This document shows, piece by piece, positions 1 to 6,276 of a stretch of 14,813 nt of DNA (its first letter is position 1; the number at the start of each line of letters is the position of its first letter). The stretch is taken from positions 1-14,813 of the forward strand of contig JACMOG010000771.1 in NCBI GenBank assembly GCA_014378125.1, read 5' to 3'. The notes beneath the pieces were generated by a model. The model was not told the origin of the DNA. It did no database searches and was given only the letters and a program-made list of their open reading frames with translations. A program made the position numbers and the translations under genes. The DNA is from Vitreoscilla sp. GTDB taxonomy: Bacteria; Pseudomonadota; Gammaproteobacteria; Burkholderiales; Burkholderiaceae.

Positions 1-63
1 CCGGCTTCTTCGGCACCGCGGGCCACCGTCGCACTGCAGGCCACCGCACGGAACACGCCATGA
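1..63 (+). CDS. possible C-terminal tail of an upstream gene (partial)
   Basis: Frame 1 is open from the window edge to a TGA at 61-63, which overlaps the hupE-like ATG at 60 as ATGA, the usual signature of translationally coupled genes. The 20 visible residues are Ala/Thr/Pro/Arg rich and carry no recognisable motif. All three plus frames are open over this short GC-rich stretch, so the overlap is the only real argument. No function can be given. Confidence 0.3.
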   Translation, partial: PASSAPRATVALQATARNTP

Positions 64-1382
64 AGCGCATCGCCCTGGCCCTTGCGGCCCCGCTCGTGGC
101 CGCGCACGCCCACGCCCACAAGGCCAGCGACGCCTATGTGACGCTGCACGTGGATGGCGCCGTCGTCGACGCCCGCATCGACATTGCCCTGCGCGACCTC
201 GACCGCGACCTCGATCTCGACGCCAGCGCCGACGACCAGCTCAGCTGGAAAGAGGTGCGCACACGCTGGGCCGACATCGCGGCGCTGGCGCGCAACGACA
301 TCCGCCTAAGCGCCGACGGCGCGGCCTGCACGCCGGATGCGCCGTCCACGCCCGTCACCGACGCGAACACGCCCGCGCTCACCGTGCACAGCGGCGGCAC
401 CTATGCCGTGCTGCGCACCCAGTGGCGCTGCGCGGCGCCGGTAGAGCAGCTGAGCGTGGACTACCGGCTGTTCGCGAAGACGGATCCGACGCATCGGGGG
501 ATCGCCAGGGTCTCTCGTGTCGACGCGAGCGCCGACGCGCCCGTGCCGCAACTGGCCGTGCTGAGCCCGGGCAACGCCTGGCATCGATTCCGCCTGCCGG
601 CTCCTCCGCTGGCCACGCCAGCAAGCGCCGCAGCCACGGTGCCTCCCGCGGCCGCCCTGGACACCGCGGTCGCCGCGCCCCCCGCGCCGGCGCCGATCGC
701 GGCAGCCGATGCCGACACGGCCTCCGCCGAGGACGGCCCGCCATCGTCGTTCCTCGGCTTCGTGCGCGAGGGCGTGCACCACATCCTCATCGGCTACGAC
801 CACATCCTGTTCCTGCTGTCGCTGCTGCTGCCCGCGGTGTGGATCCGCAGCGCCGTCACCGATCCGCGCACGGGCGTCAGTCGCACGCGCTGGATACCTT
901 CGAACAACCTCAAGCTGGCGCTGACGAACGTGCTGAAGGTGGTGACCGCGTTCACCGTGGCGCACTCCATCACGCTGGCGCTGTCGGTGCTGAACATCGT
1001 CAACCCGCCGTCGCGCTGGGTGGAGTCCATCATCGCGGCCAGCGTGGTGCTGGCCGCACTGAACAACATCTGGCCGCTGATCAGCGAGGCGCGCTGGAAG
1101 CTCACCTTCGTGTTCGGCCTGGTGCACGGCTTCGGTTTCGCGTCCGCGCTGAAGGACGCCGGGCTGGCCAAGGGCGCGCTGGTCGGGCCGCTGGTGGGCT
1201 TCAACGTGGGCGTGGAGATCGGCCAGCTGTGCATCGTGGCGGTGGTGCTGCCGCTGGCCTGGTCGCTGCGCGGCACGCGCACCTACCGCAGCGCGTTCGC
1301 GGGCGGCTCGCTGGCGATCGCCGGCGTGGCCGGGCTGTGGCTGGTGCAGCGCGCGTTCGACCTGAGCCTGATCGCGGGGTAG
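60..1382 (+). CDS. HupE/UreJ-family membrane protein with EF-hand-like N-terminal domain
   Basis: This 440-residue protein belongs to the long form of the HupE/UreJ family, which is linked to nickel/metal handling, although most long-form members have no proven substrate. Residues 1-20 look like a signal peptide ending in an unusual His-Ala-His-Ala-His stretch. Residues 54-65 fit a 12-position EF-hand loop (D54, S56, D58, L61, S62, E65). An Ala/Pro-rich linker spans about 180-230. The C-terminal half (about 233-440) is hydrophobic with several predicted membrane helices. It opens with the family motif HHxLxGYDHxLF (H240, H241, D247, H248), and further helices carry the HGFGFA segment. The ATG at 60 follows a GGA with about 7 bases spacing. 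Nothing nearby (no hydrogenase or urease genes) identifies the metal. Family assignment is firm and the transported ion is unknown. Confidence 0.85.
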   Translation: MKRIALALAAPLVAAHAHAHKASDAYVTLHVDGAVVDARIDIALRDLDRDLDLDASADDQLSWKEVRTRWADIAALARNDIRLSADGAACTPDAPSTPVTDANTPALTVHSGGTYAVLRTQWRCAAPVEQLSVDYRLFAKTDPTHRGIARVSRVDASADAPVPQLAVLSPGNAWHRFRLPAPPLATPASAAATVPPAAALDTAVAAPPAPAPIAAADADTASAEDGPPSSFLGFVREGVHHILIGYDHILFLLSLLLPAVWIRSAVTDPRTGVSRTRWIPSNNLKLALTNVLKVVTAFTVAHSITLALSVLNIVNPPSRWVESIIAASVVLAALNNIWPLISEARWKLTFVFGLVHGFGFASALKDAGLAKGALVGPLVGFNVGVEIGQLCIVAVVLPLAWSLRGTRTYRSAFAGGSLAIAGVAGLWLVQRAFDLSLIAG

Positions 1383-1385
1383 GAT
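1357..1385 (+). promoter_or_regulatory. candidate promoter of the GST gene (leaderless)
   Basis: TCGACC (1357-1362), a 17-bp spacer and TAGGAT (1380-1385) lie at the end of the HupE-like gene. The -10 hexamer ends 7 bases before the GST ATG at 1393, which would place the transcript start on or next to the start codon. This is inferred from spacing only. Confidence 0.35.
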
Positions 1386-1392
1386 CGTCGGC

Positions 1393-2052
1393 ATGTACAC
1401 GCTGTTCGGATTCAAGGGCTCGGGCTCGGCGTCGGTCGAATGCGCGCTCGAGATGACCGGCGCGCCCTGGCGCCTCGTGGAGACGGCATCGTGGGAGCAC
1501 AACGACGCGCTGGCCGAGCTGGAACGCGCGAATCCGCTCAAGCAGATCCCCACGCTGCAACTGCCCGACGGCAGCGTGCTGAGCGAGAGCGCCGCCATCC
1601 TGATGCACCTGGGCTTCGCGTTTCCGAACTCGGGCCTGCTACCGGACGACCCCGGCGCGCGCGACCAGGCACTGCGCGGGCTCGTGTACATCGCGGCGAA
1701 CTGCTACTCGTGCATCACGGTGATCGACTATCCCGAACGGTTCACCACGCAGACCGACGACGCCGCGCGCGCGGCCATTCGCGAGGGTGCGACGGAGCGG
1801 CTGCACAAACACTGGGACATCTTCGCCGACCTGTATCCAGTGGCGGATCACGGCTTCATCGCCGGCGACCAGCCGGGCGCTTTGGACCTGATGGCCGCGG
1901 TCGTGTCGAAGTGGTCGGGCACGCGCAAGCACGTGAAGACGTCGCGACCCGCGTTCTCGGCGCTGCTGGAGCGCATCGATTCGCATCCGGCGGTGGCGCC
2001 GGTGTTCGGCCGGCACTGGCAGGCCCTGGCGGAGATGCCGACGGGCGCTTGA
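1393..2052 (+). CDS. glutathione S-transferase-like protein
   Basis: The 219-residue product has the usual GST length and two-domain layout. A thioredoxin-like fold occupies about 1-78 and an all-helical domain about 90-215. The cis-proline signature is at IPTL (52-55), and the glutathione-binding Glu-Ser pair is at ESAAI (65-69). A Gly-Ser-Gly-Ser segment at 10-13 lies where the catalytic Ser/Cys/Tyr of GSTs is found. The gene begins 10 bp after the HupE-like stop, so it may be co-transcribed. The HupE stop codon is also the first half of a -10-like TAGGAT seven bases before this ATG, with TCGACC 17 bp upstream, so it may have its own promoter. No Shine-Dalgarno sequence is visible. It ends convergently, 6 bp from the DUF192 gene. 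The substrate is unknown. Confidence 0.85.
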   Translation: MYTLFGFKGSGSASVECALEMTGAPWRLVETASWEHNDALAELERANPLKQIPTLQLPDGSVLSESAAILMHLGFAFPNSGLLPDDPGARDQALRGLVYIAANCYSCITVIDYPERFTTQTDDAARAAIREGATERLHKHWDIFADLYPVADHGFIAGDQPGALDLMAAVVSKWSGTRKHVKTSRPAFSALLERIDSHPAVAPVFGRHWQALAEMPTGA

Positions 2053-2058
2053 GCAGGA

Positions 2059-2406
2059 TCAGGCCAGCAGGCCCATCTCGACGCCAGGCGTGAGGTTCAT
2101 CCGGCTGGCGAGACCGGCGCGCAGCTCGAGGACGGTGCGCGCCTCGGGGCAGCTGGACATGCGCCACGGCTTCAGGCCGGGCACCACCTTGGTGACCACG
2201 CCGTCGGCGCTGAGGAACACGACATCCACCGGCTGGTCGAAGCCGAAGGTGTTGATGGAGCCGCAGCGCTTGACCCACACGCCGCACGACTTCTTCAGCT
2301 CGCGGGCGCCGGCCAGGCCAAGGAAGCGGCTGGCCCATTGACCGGTCGTGCGCACGGGCACGCGGTTGCGCGTGCCGGGTACCTTGAGATCGATCGTTTG
2401 TGACAT
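2059..2406 (-). CDS. DUF192 family protein
   Basis: This 115-residue protein matches the DUF192 family, small single-domain proteins of unknown biochemical role. Recognisable family features are the early R-x-x-G-L segment (RFLGLAG), the CGxW-like and SINTFGF region, the hydrophobic PVDVVFL strand, and the P-x-x-x-C-P-E-A-R-T-V-L-E-L-x-A-G segment near residues 80-97. Many DUF192 proteins start with a signal peptide or lipobox. This one does not and should be cytoplasmic. It is downstream of the folate cyclo-ligase on the same strand but separated by 150 bp, so co-transcription is not obvious. A weak -10-like TAAGCT (2413-2418, minus) lies six bases before the ATG and there is no clear Shine-Dalgarno. 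Family call is good, function unknown. Confidence 0.85.
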   Translation of the reverse strand: MSQTIDLKVPGTRNRVPVRTTGQWASRFLGLAGARELKKSCGVWVKRCGSINTFGFDQPVDVVFLSADGVVTKVVPGLKPWRMSSCPEARTVLELRAGLASRMNLTPGVEMGLLA

Positions 2407-2556
2407 GACCGTAGCTTACCTGCCGAGCGTGCGAAAAATCACGTCGCCTCGGGTAAACCACGCCTCGCGAGACACACCGTTACGTGTGCGCGGTGACAAG
2501 GTGCGTCGAGCGAAGACCAGCGGTAAGGTTTGGGCCGGAACGGTGCGTGGATGCAC
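2407..2556 (-). other. intergenic spacer with small inverted repeats
   Basis: This 150-bp gap separates the folate cyclo-ligase stop from the DUF192 start. A stem with arms GGTGC (2542-2546) and GCACC (2553-2557) sits at the cyclo-ligase stop and can be extended by GGAACG (2537-2542) and CGTTCC (2564-2569). A second repeat pairs CACAC (2473-2477) with GTGTG (2484-2488). Neither is followed by a U-run, so neither is a standard intrinsic terminator. I looked for 6S RNA because ssrS often neighbours this gene, and could not recognise it here. Confidence 0.35.
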
Positions 2557-3153
2557 CTAATCGCGTTCCCAGAAGACGCCGTCCTCGGTGATCATGGCGT
2601 CGAGCGGCATGTCGTGCGGCTCGGCCTCCAGCCAGGGCACGTACCCGTGGCCATATCCGATGCCCACCGTGAACGGGCGCGGCTTCAGCGCCGCCAGCGT
2701 GCGGTCGTAGAACCCGCCGCCGTAGCCCAGGCGCACGCCGCTGTCGCCGAAGCCCACGCAGGGCACCAGCAACAGCTCGGGCTCGAACTTGTCGGTGCCC
2801 TTGGGCTTGGGAATGCCGTAGGCGTCTTCTTCCATGGGGCAGCCCGGATACCAGACATGGAAGTCGAGCTGCTTGGTCTCGCGGTCGATCACCGGCAGGC
2901 CGATGAGCCGGTAGGGCTCGCCCTCCGTCCAGCGGAACAGCGCGGGCATGGCGTCGAACTCGCCCTTGATGGGCCAGTAGGCGCCGATGGAGGTTTCGGG
3001 CCGGGTGACCAGCCACACGCGCAGCACCTCCTGCAGGTGCACCGAGCGCTGGTGGCGATCGGTCATCGCGAGGCGCTCGGCCTTCAGCTGGCGGCGCAGC
3101 GTGGGCTTGTCGCGGGCGGGCTCGAGCGAGAACTTCCAGGGCGGCGTGGTCAT
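2557..3153 (-). CDS. 5-formyltetrahydrofolate cyclo-ligase
   Basis: This is a 198-residue member of the 5-FTHF cyclo-ligase (YgfA/Fau, MTHFS) family. The enzyme uses ATP to convert 5-formyl-THF to 5,10-methenyl-THF in one-carbon metabolism and acts in the cytosol. The N-terminal basic segment KxxLRRQLKAER (about 16-27) fits the family. GAYWPIKGEFD (57-67) is the substrate/nucleotide region. The strongest signature is VGFGDSGVRLGYGGGFYDR (about 133-151), the ATP/Mg-binding loop. The frame stays open upstream of 3153, but homology begins at MTTPPW and the ATG at 3153 leaves a 92-bp divergent spacer to the TfoX-like gene. TTGCAG, 17 bp, then CACAAT lies six bases before this ATG. No Shine-Dalgarno is present, suggesting a leaderless mRNA. 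Confidence 0.93.
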   Translation of the reverse strand: MTTPPWKFSLEPARDKPTLRRQLKAERLAMTDRHQRSVHLQEVLRVWLVTRPETSIGAYWPIKGEFDAMPALFRWTEGEPYRLIGLPVIDRETKQLDFHVWYPGCPMEEDAYGIPKPKGTDKFEPELLLVPCVGFGDSGVRLGYGGGFYDRTLAALKPRPFTVGIGYGHGYVPWLEAEPHDMPLDAMITEDGVFWERD

Positions 3154-3159
3154 GGAGGG

Positions 3160-3188
3160 ATTGTGGAGGGCGCCCGAGCTTCCTGCAA
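3160..3188 (-). promoter_or_regulatory. candidate promoter of the 5-FTHF cyclo-ligase gene
   Basis: On the minus strand TTGCAG (3188-3183), a 17-bp spacer and CACAAT (3165-3160) precede the ATG at 3153 by six bases. The spacing is optimal for a sigma-70 promoter and would give a leaderless or near-leaderless transcript. Confidence 0.45.
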
Positions 3189-3245
3189 ATGGCCGTGTCG
3201 ATGCACGGGCACGCGTCCGACGCGAACTGAACCTAAACTGCACGG

Positions 3246-3644
3246 ATGAGCGATAAGGGGTTCGTGAATCACTGCCTGGAACTGCTGTCCCCGCTGGGCG
3301 GCACGTCGTCACGCCGGATGTTCGGCGGGCATGCGCTGTACATCGACGGCCTGTGCATGGCGCTGATCATCCAGGACACGCTGTACCTGAAGGTGGACGA
3401 CACGAACCGCGCCCAGTTCGAGCGCGCCGGTTGCCGCCCGTTCACCTACGCCGGCAAGAACGACGAGGTCCACGTGATGAGCTACTGGACGGCGCCGGAG
3501 GAGGCGATGGAGTCCCCCGCAGAGATGCTGCCCTGGGCGCGCCGTGGCCTGGCCGCCGCCGTCGCGGCACGCGCGAAGGCGCCGCCGGCCCGGAAGAAGC
3601 CCGCGGCGAAGAAGGCGGTCGCGCGCAAGGCCGCCAAGCCATGA
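3246..3644 (+). CDS. TfoX N-terminal-domain protein with H1-like basic tail
   Basis: Residues 1-105 match the TfoX N-terminal domain: the S-x-R-x-M-F-G-G segment (about 22-28), the YLKVDD strand, the Y-to-Y core and the W-T-A-P-E-E-A-x-x-S segment. Full TfoX/Sxy competence regulators also have a C-terminal TfoX domain, which is missing. Stand-alone TfoX-N proteins are common and mostly uncharacterised. The last roughly 25 residues are an Ala/Lys/Pro/Arg tail like that of histone-H1-type bacterial proteins, suggesting nucleic-acid contact (inference). The stop codon overlaps the LysR start (ATGA at 3641-3644), so the two are probably one operon. TAAACT (3234-3239) is six bases before the ATG and there is no Shine-Dalgarno sequence. 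Confidence 0.85.
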   Translation: MSDKGFVNHCLELLSPLGGTSSRRMFGGHALYIDGLCMALIIQDTLYLKVDDTNRAQFERAGCRPFTYAGKNDEVHVMSYWTAPEEAMESPAEMLPWARRGLAAAVAARAKAPPARKKPAAKKAVARKAAKP

Positions 3645-4600
3645 ACATGGCTCGCCAGCGTCCGCTGGTCCTCGATCACCTGCGCAGCTTCGAGGCCGTG
3701 GCGCGGCGCGCCGGCTTCGGCGCGGCCGCCGAGGAGCTGCACGTCACGCAGTCGGCCGTCAGCCGCCAGATCAAGAGCCTGGAGGACGAGCTGGGAGCGC
3801 CGCTGTTCACGCGCGGCACGCGTCGCGTGGAGCTCACCCAGGCGGGGCAGCTGCTGCTGCGCGCGATCACGCCGGCGCTGGGCCGCATCGACAACGCCGT
3901 GCGCCAGATCCGCCAGCTGCGCGGCCGGGCGCAGGTCAGCCTGTCCACGTTCCCGTCGTTCGCCTCGCTGTGGCTGCTGCCGCGCCTGCCCACGTTCGAG
4001 AAGGGCCAGCCGGCCATCGACATCCGCATCTCCGCCACCGACCGGCTGGTGGAGCTGGACGATCCCGACCACGACCTGGTGCTGCGCCAGTGCCGTCCCG
4101 AGGACGCCCCGGCCGGCGCCATCCGCATGTTCGGCGAGGTGTGCACGCCGGTGATCGGCGCGAGCCTGGCCGATGCCATCGCGCGCGGAGCGGCGCCACC
4201 GCTGACGGCGCCGCCCGACCTGGTGGGCTTCACGCTCATCGAGATGGACGACGACCGCCCCAGCAGCGATGTGCTGGGCTGGCCCTACTGGCTGCAGCAG
4301 CGCGGGCTGTCGCAACTCGAGCCGCGTCGCTGGATCAGCGTGAACTTCACGCACCAGCAGGTGCAGACGGCGCTGGCCGGCCAGGGCGTGGCGCTCGCCC
4401 GGTTGCCCTTGATCCACGACGCCCTGGAGCGCGGCGACCTGATCGAGCCGTTCGGCCGCGAGGGCCGCATGACCTCGCCGTGGGCGTATTGGCAGATCGC
4501 GCTGAGCAGCGCGCGGCCGCGGCCGGAGCTGGAGAGCTTCAGCGGTTGGTTGCAGCAGGCCGCGCTGGAGACGCGGCGGGCGATTGGCGAGGAGAGCTGA
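3641..4600 (+). CDS. LysR-family transcriptional regulator (GcvA-like)
   Basis: The 319-residue product has the LysR architecture. The winged helix-turn-helix covers about 9-70, including FEAVARRAGFGAAAEELHV, the recognition-helix TQSAVSRQIKSLE and the wing/linker LFTRGTRRVELTQAGQ. A periplasmic-binding-protein-like effector domain follows (about 95-310). The S-T-F-P-S-F-A-S-L-W-L-L-P-R-L start of the effector domain and the late segment with a Gln-rich helix and GQGVALARLPL are typical of the GcvA/AmpR-like subgroup. The effector is unknown. The start was placed at 3641 because it overlaps the TfoX-like stop (ATGA). An in-frame ATG at 3647 is an alternative. LysR genes usually regulate a divergent neighbour, but here the upstream gene is in the same direction, so its target is not evident. 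Confidence 0.9.
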   Translation: MNMARQRPLVLDHLRSFEAVARRAGFGAAAEELHVTQSAVSRQIKSLEDELGAPLFTRGTRRVELTQAGQLLLRAITPALGRIDNAVRQIRQLRGRAQVSLSTFPSFASLWLLPRLPTFEKGQPAIDIRISATDRLVELDDPDHDLVLRQCRPEDAPAGAIRMFGEVCTPVIGASLADAIARGAAPPLTAPPDLVGFTLIEMDDDRPSSDVLGWPYWLQQRGLSQLEPRRWISVNFTHQQVQTALAGQGVALARLPLIHDALERGDLIEPFGREGRMTSPWAYWQIALSSARPRPELESFSGWLQQAALETRRAIGEES

Positions 4601-4601
4601 A

Positions 4602-4645
4602 GGGGTCTGGCATTGCCTGCGCGTACGCAGGAGATGCCAGACCCC
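4602..4645. repeat. REP-like palindrome between convergent genes
   Basis: Perfect 12-bp arms GGGGTCTGGCAT (4602-4613) and ATGCCAGACCCC (4634-4645) enclose a second 6-bp stem, CCTGCG (4616-4621) with CGCAGG (4626-4631), around a 4-base loop. It starts one base after the LysR stop and ends three bases before the slmA stop, so either transcript would fold it. It shares the GGGGTC-[A/T]-GGC outer arm with the palindrome at 11945-12012. It may act as a bidirectional terminator or mRNA-protecting hairpin; no U-run follows on the plus strand. Confidence 0.8.
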
Positions 4646-4648
4646 CCC

Positions 4649-5338
4649 TCAGGTCAAGAGCGCCAGCGCCATCTCGATCTGCTCGGTGGGGCCGCGCTTG
4701 AAGCCCGATCGCGTGAAGCGCTGCAGCCGGCCGATGGCCAGCGCGGTCAGCGCCGAGGCGCGGCCGTTGGCGTCCACCGTGGGCGTCTGAGATCCGGCGC
4801 GTTCGGCGGCGGCGCGCAGCAACTGGCGCAGCTGGGACTCCACCTTGTCGAAGAACTGGTTCATGCGCGTGGACAGGCGCTCGTTCTCGAACACCAGCGC
4901 GTCGCCCACCATCACGCGGGCCATGCCCGGGTTCTTCTCGCCGAACTGCAGCAGCATGAAGACGATGCGGCGGGCCTGCAGCGCGGGATCGGCGTCGCGT
5001 TCGGTGATCTGGTTGATCAGCGTGAAGATGCTCTGCTCGATGAACTCGATGAGCCCTTCGAACATCTGCGCCTTGCTGGCGAAGTGGCGGTACAGCGCCG
5101 CCTCGCTCACCGACAGCTTGGCGGCGAGCGCGGCGGTGGTGACGCGGTCGGCGCCGGGCTCTTCGAGCATGGCGGCCAGGGTCTGCAGGATCTGCACGCG
5201 CCGCTCGCCGGGCTTGGGCCGCTTGCGCGCGGGGGCCGCGACCTCGCCCGCGTTGGCGGACTCCGGGGCCACGTCGGCGTGCGCCTCGGGGGCGTCGTCC
5301 TCGTCGTTCAAGTCCCGACCTGCTTGCGGTGATGGCAT
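4649..5338 (-). CDS. slmA: TetR-family regulator of the SlmA type (nucleoid occlusion factor)
   Basis: The 229-residue protein has a disordered acidic/Ala/Pro-rich N-terminus (1-38) and then a TetR domain. A basic segment RKRPKPGERR (38-47) leads into the helix-turn-helix (about 48-95) with TTAALAAKLSVSEAALYRHFASKAQMFEG, which closely follows SlmA/Ttk proteins. The C-terminal helices carry the SlmA-like FGEKNPGMARVMVGDALVFENERL and the end GPTEQIEMALALL. In E. coli SlmA binds specific DNA sites and blocks FtsZ polymerisation over the nucleoid; here that role is inferred from similarity. The gene order argB, nucleotidase, slmA also fits Burkholderiales. The start is uncertain: 5338 is chosen, with in-frame ATG 5404 and TTG 5488 possible. 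No Shine-Dalgarno or clear promoter was seen. Confidence 0.85.
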   Translation of the reverse strand: MPSPQAGRDLNDEDDAPEAHADVAPESANAGEVAAPARKRPKPGERRVQILQTLAAMLEEPGADRVTTAALAAKLSVSEAALYRHFASKAQMFEGLIEFIEQSIFTLINQITERDADPALQARRIVFMLLQFGEKNPGMARVMVGDALVFENERLSTRMNQFFDKVESQLRQLLRAAAERAGSQTPTVDANGRASALTALAIGRLQRFTRSGFKRGPTEQIEMALALLT

Positions 5339-5595
5339 CGTGATCTCGGGCGCCGAGGCGCCGGAACCGGCAACGGCAGAAAACTGGGTGGGAAGGCGTG
5401 GCATCGCTGTCAGCGCACTGGAATGGCGCGGGGCGTGAGGCCATTTTTGCACACCACTGCCGCGCTGCTGCCTGCAGGTAAACACCAAGCAAAGATTCCG
5501 TGAAGCCCCGCACGGTCGGGGTTCGCACGGAGGTGGGCACCGACTGCCCCAGTCGAGTGCCGCGCGCCCCGGACTGGCCGTCGGGGCGCCGCCAG
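5339..5595 (-). other. intergenic region upstream of slmA with clustered inverted repeats
   Basis: These 257 bp lie between the nucleotidase stop and the chosen slmA start. Three perfect inverted repeats cluster near the nucleotidase end. They are CGACTG/CAGTCG (5541-5546, 5550-5555), GCGCCCC/GGGGCGC (5564-5570, 5583-5589) and GACTGGC/GCCAGTC (5572-5578, 5591-5597). The last two overlap and exclude each other. No U-run follows on the minus strand. I saw no convincing promoter for slmA and no SlmA-type GTGAGTACTCAC site. Confidence 0.4.
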
Positions 5596-6276
5596 TCAGC
5601 CCAGCGAGCCCAGCGAACGCAGGGACCGCACGATGCGAACGCCGCTCGGATGGACGGTCCAGCGCCCCACCCGCGGCCCGGCGTGCGCCCCGCGGCGCGC
5701 GAAGCGCTGCATCCAGACCGGCGTCATGCCCACTCGGCGCGCCGCCAGCACGTTGTCCAGCGAGTCCTCCACCAACACGCAGCGCGACGGATGCACGCCC
5801 AGCCGGGCCGCCACCTGGCGCAGCAGGCGGCGATCGGGCTTGGGCCGCCAGTGGCCGAACATGCGCATGTCCTCGATGGACAGCACCGCGTCGAACAGCT
5901 GCACGATGCCCAGCGCCCCCAGCACGCGCATCGCGTACGCGCGCGGCGCGTTCGTGAGCACGATGCGGCGCCCGCGCAGGCGCGCGATGGCGGCCAGGTC
6001 GTGGCGGTGGCCGGTGACGCGCTGCTCCAGGCCGGGGAAGCGATGCGTCTCGTGCAGGAAGTGGGCGGGGCTGACGTCATGATGGCGCACCAGGCCCAGC
6101 ATCGTGGAGCCGTAGCGGCGCCAGTAGCGGTCGCGCAGGTCGTCGGCCTCGGCGGGGCTGACGCCCAGCGTGTCGACCACGTAGCTTCGCATGGTGTCGT
6201 TCATCTGCGCGAACACCCACGCGCCGGCGTCGTGCAGCGTGTTGTCGAGGTCGAACAGCCACACCTTCTCGCTCAT
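5596..6276 (-). CDS. pyrimidine 5'-nucleotidase (HAD superfamily)
   Basis: This 226-residue HAD hydrolase matches the pyrimidine 5'-nucleotidase subfamily (SSM1/Pyr-5-nucltdase type), which dephosphorylates pyrimidine nucleoside monophosphates in the cytosol. Motif I is FDLDNTLH with nucleophile D9 and acid/base D11. The cap region contains YGSTMLGL (55-62). Motif II is VLTNAP (T108, N109), motif III lysine is in RPKP (K146), and motif IV is VLVEDSLDN (E170, D171, D174). All catalytic positions are intact. The ATG overlaps the EamA stop as ATGA (6276-6273), so translation is probably coupled. The position between argB and slmA is the usual one in Burkholderiales. The C-terminus ends in a Ser-Leu-Arg/Gly repeat from a 9-bp tandem duplication (about 5599-5616), which looks harmless. 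The exact nucleotide substrate is inferred. Confidence 0.88.
   Translation of the reverse strand: MSEKVWLFDLDNTLHDAGAWVFAQMNDTMRSYVVDTLGVSPAEADDLRDRYWRRYGSTMLGLVRHHDVSPAHFLHETHRFPGLEQRVTGHRHDLAAIARLRGRRIVLTNAPRAYAMRVLGALGIVQLFDAVLSIEDMRMFGHWRPKPDRRLLRQVAARLGVHPSRCVLVEDSLDNVLAARRVGMTPVWMQRFARRGAHAGPRVGRWTVHPSGVRIVRSLRSLGSLG

Noticed and set aside
306..1691. 461-codon minus-strand open frame opposite the HupE-like and GST genes
   Set aside because: It spans two well-supported plus-strand genes, is Arg/Gln/His rich in shadow-frame style and has no recognisable domain.
2407..2556. 6S RNA or other small RNA downstream of the cyclo-ligase
   Set aside because: Only short, unconnected inverted repeats are visible, with no long closing stem and central bubble typical of 6S RNA.
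5599..5616. Short tandem 9-bp repeat at the 3' end of the nucleotidase gene
   Set aside because: Only two copies, giving a Ser-Leu repeat at a tolerant C-terminus; unlikely to matter beyond slippage.
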